NCBI GenBank assembly: GCA_015063895.1
Contig: SVTG01000002.1
Coordinates: 1 to 64,000 of the forward strand
DNA length: 64,000 nucleotides
Source of the DNA: Oscillospiraceae bacterium
GTDB lineage: Bacteria; Bacillota; Clostridia; Oscillospirales; CAG-272
Direction of reading: 5' to 3'
Shown here: positions 34,518 to 41,740 of the stretch, one piece after another
How the letters are laid out: each line of letters opens with the position of its first letter
Position numbering within the stretch: the first letter of the stretch is position 1
The notes under the pieces: model-generated
Told to the model about the DNA's origin: nothing
The model's input: only the letters and a program-made list of their open reading frames with translations
Database searches by the model: none
Program-made: the position numbers and the translations under genes

Positions 34518-35279
34518 TTAGAACAAAAGATCTGCTCCATTATCGTATAGCTCAATATTTGCGGCAAATATGTCTGGATTATTATTTTTTAAGTATTTTA
34601 AGACAATTTTATCAGGATAGATTTTATCCGCGAAAGCAAAACCTGCACTTGCCATAAGAACTACAGCTTCATCAATATTAAGTTTCAATCCAAAGCACAA
34701 CTGTATCACGGTTCTCTTGGAAACGCCATTGTTCTTTCTACATCTGATTGCTGAGAATGTGTCTCTTCGAACGAAGCAGGATTTGTATATTTCCGAGTCA
34801 GTCATACCACGTTGATCAATGAATTTGAAGAGAACTTCCTGAAAGGAGGTCTCAACACCTTCTCCAAACATAGAATTGTAAAGATTTGCTGCATTACTAC
34901 TTAAATAACCCAGCGGAAGAGAGGGAAGAGATTGGTCTTGAACAAAAATCGAAGTGGGCAAGGTTGTGGTGCCAACTGCAGGAATGCTATTGGCGCGTTT
35001 GTTGTAATTTGCGGTTATAGTAGCATTTTTAATCATTTTAGAAAAGGCATCGTACATACGTCTGCTTTGGTTAGCGGCTTTAGATAGTCCCTTTGTTCCA
35101 GTGTGCAAGTGCTCGTAATTTTGGACGCGCATAATTGCGGAGCCTTTATCTCTTTGTCCAAATCCGCGCGCTTCGAGTCTTTTCATTAATTCTTCAACAT
35201 AAGATCTCCAACCACGCTCAAGATGTTCAAAATAGAATTCGCAAACAATAAAATCTTCTTCAAAGGTCCAAGAAGACAT
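34518..35279 (-). CDS. HNH-associated N-terminal domain fused to an HTH-like domain; candidate defence regulator
   Basis: A 253-residue protein. The N-terminus (WTFEEDFIVCEFYFEH, then SAIMRVQNYEHLHTGTKGLS, about residues 4-68) resembles the small helical domain often placed before HNH nucleases. The C-terminal 105 residues (SFQEVLFKFIDQRGMTDSEI, VRRDTFSAIRCRKNNGVSKR, LKLNIDEAVVLMASAGFAFA, then KYLKNNNPDIFAANIEL) match the HTH-like domain seen at the ends of macro-domain and signalling proteins in Bacillota. I know it as a pattern, not by function. No HNH residues are present. AGGAGG precedes the start. It is flanked by recombinase sequences in opposite orientation. Confidence 0.6.
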   Translation of the reverse strand: MSSWTFEEDFIVCEFYFEHLERGWRSYVEELMKRLEARGFGQRDKGSAIMRVQNYEHLHTGTKGLSKAANQSRRMYDAFSKMIKNATITANYNKRANSIPAVGTTTLPTSIFVQDQSLPSLPLGYLSSNAANLYNSMFGEGVETSFQEVLFKFIDQRGMTDSEIYKSCFVRRDTFSAIRCRKNNGVSKRTVIQLCFGLKLNIDEAVVLMASAGFAFADKIYPDKIVLKYLKNNNPDIFAANIELYDNGADLLF

Positions 35280-35352
35280 AAGGAAACCTCCTAAATGATT
35301 GATTTATCTATAGTATATCATAAGATCACGCGAAAAGCCAGTATCAAAACAA

Positions 35353-35424
35353 ACCTTTGCAAACATTGTACTAATTTCGCCTCCAAAACGCTTACAAAAG
35401 GCCCAAAACACGACATAATAAAAG
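35353..35424 (+). promoter_or_regulatory. Recurrent element S2: promoter of the serine recombinase
   Basis: CTTACA (35391-35396), 16-bp spacer, CATAAT (35413-35418), preceded by TTTGCAAACATTGTACTAAT. Same layout as S1 at 28826. Confidence 0.55.
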
Positions 35425-35474
35425 TACAGAAAGAAACTATAGTAAGATTTACGACTAATGTGGAGGATTAAATT

Positions 35475-36185
35475 ATGATTTATGGTTATGCAAGGGTTAG
35501 TACCCAACATCAACGGCTATCTCGTCAGATCACAAATATCCTGGATGTAGAACCTAATGCAGTTATCATTAAGGAGCATTATACGGGGACAACGTTAGAA
35601 CGTCCGGCATGGACACAACTTGTTCGGAAGTTGGCAGAGGGGGATACTGTGATTTTCGATTCTGTGAGCCGATTTGCAAGAAATGCCAAAGAAGGATTTG
35701 AAGAATACAAAAAAATGTTTGAACTAGGGGTCAATCTCGTTTTTATTAATGAACCTTTGATTAATACATCGGTCTTTGCAGCGACAAGGAACAACCTGTT
35801 GCATATCTCTGTTGAAACCGGCAATGAAGCGGTAGATGAATTCTTTAGCGGAAATATCGCATTGATCAATAAGTTTCTTATGTCCTTGGCAGAGGAGCAG
35901 ATTAAAAAGGCATTGGAGCAGAGTGAGAAGGAAGTTTCAGATCTGCACAGTCGCATATCTCAAGGAATGAGAGAGGCGAAGAAGAATGGCACAAAGATTG
36001 GTCTATCTCAAGGGACAACTCTTATCACTAAAAAGTCTCTTCAGTGCAAATCTATTATCCAAAAGCATTGTAAGGATTTTGGAGGGAGTTTAGAGGATCC
36101 TGACGTTATGAAACTTTGTGGCTGTTCTAGGAATTCTTACTATAAATACAAAAGAGAGCTGAAATCTAAGTCGAACACAAAATAG
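35475..36185 (+). CDS. Serine recombinase (resolvase/invertase)
   Basis: A 236-residue small serine recombinase. The N-terminal resolvase domain begins IYGYARVSTQHQ with nucleophile Ser9, and TLERPAWTQLV and GDTVIFDSVSRFARNAKEG give the conserved arginine and Asp/Ser-x-x-R region. The long E helix (about residues 125-165) is followed by a C-terminal HTH (LCGCSRNSYYKYK). GGAGG precedes the ATG. The domain order suits resolution or inversion rather than large-scale integration. A remnant of a sister gene lies 1 kb to the left in inverse orientation. A strong terminator follows. Confidence 0.9.
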   Translation: MIYGYARVSTQHQRLSRQITNILDVEPNAVIIKEHYTGTTLERPAWTQLVRKLAEGDTVIFDSVSRFARNAKEGFEEYKKMFELGVNLVFINEPLINTSVFAATRNNLLHISVETGNEAVDEFFSGNIALINKFLMSLAEEQIKKALEQSEKEVSDLHSRISQGMREAKKNGTKIGLSQGTTLITKKSLQCKSIIQKHCKDFGGSLEDPDVMKLCGCSRNSYYKYKRELKSKSNTK

Positions 36186-36197
36186 TTGTCATACACA

Positions 36198-36237
36198 CAT
36201 CAAAAAAAGACCTCGTTAACGAGGTCTTTTTTTGATG
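36198..36237. terminator. Terminator of the serine recombinase
   Basis: A 40-bp perfect palindrome: CATCAAAAAAAGACCTCG with its complement around GTTAAC-like centre bases, ending in seven T. Confidence 0.9.
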
Positions 36238-36537
36238 TCGATTGGCCATCGACAATTTTGGACTTGAAAAAATTTATACTATAGGTGTGATTTAAGGGTG
36301 CTCCAACACAGAAACCCATCCACCATTCGACTGTTCTTTGACAAACAAATATACTGCCTTCAACGTAGTATAGTGTCCATACAAACCCTACCAAATCACA
36401 CTACCCATAAATTTTGTAGGGCACCTCCCTATACGTTGAAGGTCGCGTATGTTTCATACCTAACCAAAATCCTCGCGTTTCCCCTGCACGACAACACCAC
36501 TATTATTCTAATTTAATTAAGGAGACAAACAAAAAGA
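36238..36537. other. Long structured leader before the phage-like module
   Basis: No gene in 300 bp. An 11-bp inverted repeat CCTTCAACGTA (36357-36367) / TACGTTGAAGG (36432-36442) encloses a second stem, CCCTAC near 36385 with GTAGGG near 36416. TATACT at 36275 may be a -10 box. The nested stems could form a structured leader, a replication-control RNA or a single-strand origin. Confidence 0.45.
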
Positions 36538-36921
36538 ATGAAAGCAAGAATTAATCCCACTCATTACAGCAAATGCACCAAAGTCTGTGCGTTGGTAGGA
36601 CACTACGACGAGAATGGCAATTATGATGAGACAGTCTTTGAGAATATTAAACTCAAAGATATACACAAATCCATTACAGAGAATATTTATCTTGACCACG
36701 ACATCACAGTGCATGTAGCGCCAAAAACGGAGGTGAGAGTGTTTGCGAAAAACATGAACGACATTCATACTTATTGTGAGACCATTGATGATCGTGATGC
36801 TCGCCAACATCTGTTGGAAAGTTTTGTCATCTGTACTGAACCTACTACACGGTATATTTGGGCAACAATCGACTTTGAAGAGTACAAAAAACTGCGCTCA
36901 CTTTCGCCATTTGAACCCTAA
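36538..36921 (+). CDS. Hypothetical protein, phage/plasmid-like module
   Basis: A 127-residue soluble protein; AAGGAG lies upstream of the ATG. It contains KCTKVCALVGHYDENGNYDET and a segment with DDRDARQHLLESFVICTEPT. No family recognised. It begins a run of four small plus-strand genes with short gaps (36538, 36988, 37579, 38343), which probably form one operon. Confidence 0.6.
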   Translation: MKARINPTHYSKCTKVCALVGHYDENGNYDETVFENIKLKDIHKSITENIYLDHDITVHVAPKTEVRVFAKNMNDIHTYCETIDDRDARQHLLESFVICTEPTTRYIWATIDFEEYKKLRSLSPFEP

Positions 36922-36987
36922 TCATAGAATTTTGAACACCAATAAAACAACTAAAAACAAATCATGAAAGAGGAGAATCACACAATT

Positions 36988-37491
36988 ATGATCAATTGGA
37001 ACTATAACGAAAACGATTACAATGCCAACAAGACCGATATTCTTGCGGAGGGCAAGTACAGAGTTCGAATCACCAACGCCACACAGACGGTGGCAAAGAA
37101 TGGCACGGAAGGTCTTGAGATCTCGCTCGAGGTCAGTGGTCACAGCAACAAACTGAGACATTACATTTGGTACAACCGCGATAACAAAGCTCGCACCAAT
37201 CAGTTTCTCGGAGAATTCTTTAATTCCTTCGCCATTGCCGCAGAAGAGCGCAATCATTGTGAAATGTGGATCGGCAAGAAGGGCGCCGTTTACGTCATGC
37301 ATGATGAATATAAGGGGCGCACGATCGCCAAGGTCGCTCTTTGCATCAGTCGTGATCAGCAGGAGCAGCTTCCTGAATGGCAGGATAAGCCTTCTGATAG
37401 CAATGACGGCGTTGCTATGGGGGAAGATATCAGACTCCCCTTTGATAAAAAGATGTTTATCCCCAAAAGCTTCCCCGGAGTTAGCTTCTAA
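36988..37491 (+). CDS. DUF669-like single-strand-DNA-binding-type protein
   Basis: A 167-residue protein; the ATG at 36988 is chosen because AGAGGAG lies 12 nt upstream; the ATG at 36964 precedes that site. The pattern WNYNENDYNANKTDILAEGKYRVRI, then LEISLEVSGHSNKLRHYIWY, FLGEFFNSF and GKKGAVYVMHDEYKGRTIAKV fits DUF669-type phage proteins of the replication region, often treated as OB-fold-like. A diverged paralogue is at 38343. This supports a phage or plasmid replication origin for the module. Confidence 0.65.
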   Translation: MINWNYNENDYNANKTDILAEGKYRVRITNATQTVAKNGTEGLEISLEVSGHSNKLRHYIWYNRDNKARTNQFLGEFFNSFAIAAEERNHCEMWIGKKGAVYVMHDEYKGRTIAKVALCISRDQQEQLPEWQDKPSDSNDGVAMGEDIRLPFDKKMFIPKSFPGVSF

Positions 37492-37509
37492 GTACGATTG
37501 ATATAACAT

Positions 37510-37539
37510 AAGGGGCTACAGATCAATATTGTAGCCCCT
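37510..37539. terminator. Hairpin between module genes
   Basis: Stem AGGGGCTACA/TGTAGCCCCT with a 10-nt loop and no strong T-run. It may attenuate or stabilise the message. Confidence 0.5.
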
Positions 37540-37578
37540 CATCCAAACACAATTATAACAGAAGGAGAAATCAAACAA

Positions 37579-38313
37579 ATGACAGAATTCGATAATGAAG
37601 ATTATGCGATTTCAATTGACGAAATGATGGAACAGGATCCTAAACTGCTTGCTTATTGGGCTAACGTTGAGGCTGAGCATAAGGCTTACACGCTTGATGA
37701 ATATGTGCGCCTTTCGATGGATGATTGTTTCAATGTGGAAATTGATTCCAGCTTGCATAAACACTTGGTGGAGCTTCTTGATGATCCGTGGTTTCATCAG
37801 TGGCCTTTGTTGCATTGGACCTATGCTTCAAATCTCTTGCGCGGTGCATGGTGTCAGCAAGACGTTGAGCGCGCGATCAATATCCTGTTGCCGATGGCGA
37901 AGAAAGAGATGCCGGGGGCCTTGTATGATATCGGCTATTGTTATATGCGCGGTTTGAAGTGGGAAAAGTCTTATCAAAAAGGTATTGATCTGTGGATCCA
38001 GGCCAGTGCCCTGGAGTATCGTGTTGCGAAAAGCAGCCTCAACTTTGAATATGAGTACGGCGATTATAAGACTTTGCCCGAGAAGCTGCGGTTGAGGTTT
38101 CTTCGCGAGGTTTTGAGGATCTTTCTTCAGGATAGAGGAATCAATGAAGAAAGCAACAGTTGCACGCTCAGCGAGAGAGAGCAAAAGGAACTGAACAGGA
38201 TCAACAAAGAGATCGCCAAACTCGAGAAAACCGTTGCTGAGAGCGAGCGCATGTATAAAGCAACGAGCCTTTTCTGGAGTGATGATGAAAACCCCTACAA
38301 TTTGTGTGGTTAA
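37579..38313 (+). CDS. Sel1/TPR-like repeat protein
   Basis: A 244-residue helical protein. The middle (ALYDIGYCYMRGLKWEKSYQ, then KGIDLWIQASALEYRVAKSS, about residues 113-155) looks like one or two Sel1-type repeats. The C-terminus is a coiled coil (LNRINKEIAKLEKTVAESER). AGAAGGAGAA precedes the start. Such proteins usually mediate protein contacts. Its place between the two DUF669-like genes suggests a role in the same module, otherwise unknown. Confidence 0.6.
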   Translation: MTEFDNEDYAISIDEMMEQDPKLLAYWANVEAEHKAYTLDEYVRLSMDDCFNVEIDSSLHKHLVELLDDPWFHQWPLLHWTYASNLLRGAWCQQDVERAINILLPMAKKEMPGALYDIGYCYMRGLKWEKSYQKGIDLWIQASALEYRVAKSSLNFEYEYGDYKTLPEKLRLRFLREVLRIFLQDRGINEESNSCTLSEREQKELNRINKEIAKLEKTVAESERMYKATSLFWSDDENPYNLCG

Positions 38314-38342
38314 AACTTGAGCAATTGAAAGAGAGGTCAATT

Positions 38343-38753
38343 ATGGGATATTGGAGCAGTAATCCTAACAGGTTCATTTATGAAAATTTCATTGGAATTC
38401 CCCAAGGGGATCACAGAGTGCAGGTCTACGCCGTAGACGTGAAAGAATTTGAGAGCGGGAAAAAGCGCTTTGAGATCACTTTTAAAGTTTCCGGATACCA
38501 CGGCAAGCTTTGGTATTATCTTTGGTTTGACCCTAAAGATGAGCAGGAAAACAACAAAAAGATCACGGCATTTTTTAATTCTTTCAACATTCGAGACCAT
38601 AATCTGGCACATTACGAAGGCTGGATCGGAAAACTCGGTGCTGTTAGAGTGATCCATCGAGAAGATCTCTGTGATAAGAAAGAAATGCGTGCTATCTTTT
38701 GCATCTACGGGGCGCGACAAAAGTATCTTCCTCCATGGCGTGATGCACGTTGA
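38343..38753 (+). CDS. DUF669-like protein, paralogue of the gene at 36988
   Basis: A 136-residue protein starting at the ATG at 38343, 5 nt after AGAGAGG. It aligns along its length with 36988-37491: GDHRVQV against GKYRVRI, EITFKVSGYHGKLWYYLWF against EISLEVSGHSNKLRHYIWY, ITAFFNSFNI against LGEFFNSFAI, GWIGKLGAVRVIH against MWIGKKGAVYVMH. The N-terminus is shorter. Two paralogues in one module suggest duplication, possibly forming a hetero-oligomer. Confidence 0.65.
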   Translation: MGYWSSNPNRFIYENFIGIPQGDHRVQVYAVDVKEFESGKKRFEITFKVSGYHGKLWYYLWFDPKDEQENNKKITAFFNSFNIRDHNLAHYEGWIGKLGAVRVIHREDLCDKKEMRAIFCIYGARQKYLPPWRDAR

Positions 38754-38764
38754 TAAAACAAGAA

Positions 38765-38800
38765 GGAGGTTGTAACGACAATTTGATCGTTATAACCTCC
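38765..38800. terminator. Hairpin between convergent genes
   Basis: Stem GGAGGTTGTAACGA/TCGTTATAACCTCC (one mismatch) between the plus-strand gene ending at 38753 and the minus-strand gene ending at 38806. No T-run. Confidence 0.55.
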
Positions 38801-38805
38801 ACTCA

Positions 38806-39303
38806 TTAAGAAAAGGTAGATATATGTTCTTCTACCTCGGTGACACGCTCGTCTATATTTTCGTCTAGGCCAAGAGCTTCGTTTGCGTAAGCATATGCTG
38901 CTTTTAAATCATCTTCATGCAGTTTTTGTGCGAGAGTGGTTAAAAAATCTAAGCTCTCGCTGTAGCAGTATTCGGCAAAGAGATTTGCGATCATTTTCGG
39001 CGTCAGAATATCTATGAAGTAATAAGGGTGTGCATGACAATAAGATCTTATTGCTTCGCGGTCGTCGTATGGATCCGGGAAGCTTTCGTCAAGTTCATGG
39101 CAGAGATAATTTAATTCGCACCACAAATTGAAGAAGCTCTGCTTATCGATCAAGGTCTTGCTGCTTGCCCAGCAATGAATAAAAATGGCCCAAAAGAACT
39201 TGCGTTGCTTTTTGGTTAGCTTTTGAAAATGAGTTTTGAAAAGTGCTTTATCCTGAGATCGTCCGGTAAGGCGAGCAATGCGTGCGAATCTTTTTTCTTT
39301 CAT
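38806..39303 (-). CDS. Hypothetical helical protein
   Basis: A 165-residue protein, basic N-terminus (KEKRFARIARLTGRSQDK) and acidic helical C-terminus (EVEEHISTFS). AAAGG is upstream of the ATG. No family recognised. It is the only minus-strand gene of the module and faces the DUF669-like operon. Confidence 0.5.
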   Translation of the reverse strand: MKEKRFARIARLTGRSQDKALFKTHFQKLTKKQRKFFWAIFIHCWASSKTLIDKQSFFNLWCELNYLCHELDESFPDPYDDREAIRSYCHAHPYYFIDILTPKMIANLFAEYCYSESLDFLTTLAQKLHEDDLKAAYAYANEALGLDENIDERVTEVEEHISTFS

Positions 39304-39458
39304 GTTTTTTGCCTTTCGTATTTGCGTATATTTTGGCCTGCCTATGGCTATGTCTTTTTCATGTCTTCATTTAATTTAGCGCAATTTTTTGAAAAAACAA
39401 TGATTTTTGCTGCGGCAAAAGCTTTGGAGCAAAAGAGTGAAAGAAGAGAAAGTAAGAG

Positions 39459-39498
39459 AAATATTATTATAATATACAATAGTTGACAGTTGCAAAAT
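39459..39498 (+). repeat. Left copy of a 40-bp direct repeat around the 39522 gene
   Basis: AAATATTATTATAATATACA then ATAGTTGACAGTTG. The right copy at 40885-40926 differs at only a few positions. The repeats bracket one gene, so they may be cassette boundaries or replication-protein sites. The left copy also contains TATAAT-like sequence. Confidence 0.65.
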
Positions 39499-39521
39499 TT
39501 AAAGGCTTGGAGGTGGTTCTT

Positions 39522-40877
39522 GTGATTACGTTAGAAGAGATCACAAGCAGACTGATGGATCGTAAAAACTATGATTTTAGTGTTGTCAAAGACACTTGGG
39601 AACCAGTCAGGGCAGACCATTATGTGCTACCGGTGTTGAACATTACAGAGAGCAAGGCAAAAGGGGCTGAGGCGAAGCTTAAAACAAAACTGAGCAAGGT
39701 ATTGGCATTTATCGATTCTGTCAAGCATAAACGGTTTAAAACCGGCTGTACGATCATGCCGATCAGTGTAACGAATAAAGACAATCTTGCTATCTGGGAC
39801 AATGAAAAGGGCGTTTCCAGGGCGATCGCTTATATGATTGAGATCGGTTTGATCAGCGTTGAATGTGATCGGTATCAGTTTGGGGCTTATTACGAAAAAG
39901 ATAATAAGAGCAAGACGTATCGATATTATAAAGAGAACGAAGACAAGGTCAAGGCATATTGCGCAGCACGTGACATTGAGATGTATATCGTGCAAAACAA
40001 GGTCTATGATATGGACGAGCTTCAAGGTGTTCATACAGAAATAGATCGATCCAAAGTGCGTTTTGCGTCAAGGCTTAGATTGATCAGACCAGTCGAACTT
40101 AGTAAGGATGAGTTCAAGAAACAGCTTACCTTGTGTCTGTATGAAAATTATCCGGGACTTAGATTTCATATTATGAAGGCAAATGAGATCAATAAGACTT
40201 ATTACAGAGATTATCCGGAGTTTCGTATTCGTTTTCAGCCTAATTTCACTTGGGCGGACAATGGTTTATATGTAAGTGGCATTGGTATCAGGGCGACGAA
40301 TGAAATGATCAGTCTTAAAAAAGACAAGCGTGCAGAGCTTTTGAAAGCATATGGCTTTACGTTAGAAAAAGACATCAATGCTTCTGTTCCACGAATGACG
40401 TTATCTTTGAATTCGGGGCATTGGATAGACGAGTCGGAAGATATCTACGGGCTGATATTTCAAGCTATGGAGCCAGGAAAAGCGTTCAGCAGCGAAATGC
40501 GTGAGTCAATTAAAAAGCTTCATATGCGAGCTTATTTTGACTCCACGGAGAAGCAGACTGGGCATCATACATGGCTGTCGATGGATCAGAAAAACATAGA
40601 TAGGCAGGACGTTTGCAATACGATGACAGCATTCAGAGAGGCGATCATCAAGGCTGAGGGCGGAAAGCTTTATGGCAGCGATATCTTTTATGTTGAATCA
40701 TGTGTGTATCTGATGACATTGTACGATCTTTTGACTTCGGGGCATAAGGTCTGGCAGGTCTACGATTGCTTCTATTCGACCGGTGCTGAAGACGATGAAT
40801 TGTTTAAATACATGGTGTCAAGTAGTGTGAAATTGAATTTTGAGGCGTTCTTGAGAGATTATTGGAACAGGAGATGA
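39522..40877 (+). CDS. Unknown protein with possible polymerase-like motifs
   Basis: About 451 residues from GTG at 39522, 5 nt after GGAGGTGG; an upstream TTG at 39483 has no ribosome site. No family recognised with certainty. Three segments are spaced as in template-dependent polymerases: KDINASVPRM (about 283-292, motif-A-like Asp), MRESIKKLHMRAYF (about 326-339, Arg/Lys motif-B-like), and VWQVYDCFYS (about 410-419, motif-C-like Asp). The N-terminal 200 residues would be a separate domain. The motif reading is inference. With DUF669-like neighbours it supports a replication role. It lies between 40-bp direct repeats and is followed by a terminator. Confidence 0.5.
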   Translation: MITLEEITSRLMDRKNYDFSVVKDTWEPVRADHYVLPVLNITESKAKGAEAKLKTKLSKVLAFIDSVKHKRFKTGCTIMPISVTNKDNLAIWDNEKGVSRAIAYMIEIGLISVECDRYQFGAYYEKDNKSKTYRYYKENEDKVKAYCAARDIEMYIVQNKVYDMDELQGVHTEIDRSKVRFASRLRLIRPVELSKDEFKKQLTLCLYENYPGLRFHIMKANEINKTYYRDYPEFRIRFQPNFTWADNGLYVSGIGIRATNEMISLKKDKRAELLKAYGFTLEKDINASVPRMTLSLNSGHWIDESEDIYGLIFQAMEPGKAFSSEMRESIKKLHMRAYFDSTEKQTGHHTWLSMDQKNIDRQDVCNTMTAFREAIIKAEGGKLYGSDIFYVESCVYLMTLYDLLTSGHKVWQVYDCFYSTGAEDDELFKYMVSSSVKLNFEAFLRDYWNRR

Positions 40878-40884
40878 AAGGATA

Positions 40885-40926
40885 GAAATAAATTATAATA
40901 TATACAATAGCTGACAGTTGTAAAAA
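40885..40926 (+). repeat. Right copy of the 40-bp direct repeat
   Basis: AATAAATTATAATATATACA then ATAGCTGACAGTTG, matching 39459-39498. It follows the gene stop by 8 bp and runs into the terminator. Confidence 0.65.
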
Positions 40927-40958
40927 AGCTGATGGTCGAAATGATCATCAGTTTTTTG
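40922..40958. terminator. Terminator between convergent genes
   Basis: CTGATGGTC/GATCATCAG stem (one mismatch), A-run on the left, T-run on the right. Confidence 0.75.
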
Positions 40959-41009
40959 TTTATAAGATAACGTATTGATATTTTGTGCTATCAATACATT
41001 GTCCGGCAA

Positions 41010-41390
41010 TCAGAATACGTCGTATCCAAAAGCATCTACACTAGCGTAATAGTTATTGATTACTTCATCAATTGTGAACTTCTTTTTGAGCAGCAGTGTG
41101 GCCGTTAACAGGCTCATATGATCAAAGCAATATTTGGTCAGATTTTCTATCAGTTCCTTTCTGAAAACCTTGTCCTCATGATGCTTGAATGGATTGCTGT
41201 TAAACGCCTCAAGGAACTCGTTGAATTTTTCATTGTAGATCATATTTCCGTGCTGACAATTGAGCTTGTAGAAAAACATAAATAGATCATGAAGCCCCGC
41301 GTCGCTCATGGTCTCAAGTTCTTTGATCAATGTCTCTGTGGTCTTATTAATAGGTTTGCTTGTAATTTCTTTATTTTCAATGTTTGCCAT
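41010..41390 (-). CDS. Hypothetical protein
   Basis: A 126-residue helical protein (TETLIKELETMSDAGLHDLF; LLTATLLLKKKFTIDEVINN). The ATG at 41390 is preferred, 8 nt after an AAGAAG-type site; ATG at 41396 is too close. No family recognised. AT-rich like the rest of the island. Confidence 0.5.
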   Translation of the reverse strand: MANIENKEITSKPINKTTETLIKELETMSDAGLHDLFMFFYKLNCQHGNMIYNEKFNEFLEAFNSNPFKHHEDKVFRKELIENLTKYCFDHMSLLTATLLLKKKFTIDEVINNYYASVDAFGYDVF

Positions 41391-41515
41391 AATCATTCTT
41401 CTTTCTATCTGTAAATTTCAGAACAACAACAGAGCACAAAATATTGCCGTTCGTATAATTTAGCAGATAAAATCGTCCGATTGCAACCTCATCGTGTTTT
41501 TAAACTGCTTGTTTT

Positions 41516-41636
41516 GAAGGAATTTCTTATGGTGTGCCTGATTTGTTTTTATCAAAATTCGCTGTAGAAAGAGAGAAAAATTTATCAAAGCTTGGTTGAC
41601 GACAAAATAGAATAAGTGTGGTATAATGCTATTAAA
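41516..41636 (+). repeat. Decayed hairpin tail plus regulatory cassette before the AbiL pair
   Basis: Aligns over about 120 bp with 44572-44694: AAGGaaTTTCTTA... (decayed right half of the hairpin element), ATTTGTTTTTATCAAAAT, GAGAGAAAAATTTATC, CTTGGTTGACGACAAAA, and an AT-rich -10 region 20 bp later (TGGTATAAT). The left arm of the hairpin is no longer recognisable. It marks an old module boundary. Confidence 0.6.
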
Positions 41637-41689
41637 AATTATGATTGGAGTTGATATGAAAATTATAACAGTTATTTTTCTAAAAACTA

Positions 41690-41718
41690 TTGATAATTGT
41701 GAAAAAATCGTATATAAT
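41690..41718 (+). promoter_or_regulatory. Promoter of the AbiL/RloAB pair
   Basis: TTGATA (41690-41695), 17-bp spacer, TATAAT (41713-41718). Transcription would begin near 41725, leaving a leader of only about 15 nt before the TTG start at 41741 and ruling out the upstream ATG at 41690. Confidence 0.7.
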
Positions 41719-41740
41719 GTTAAAAAAGGGGGTGTTTAAC

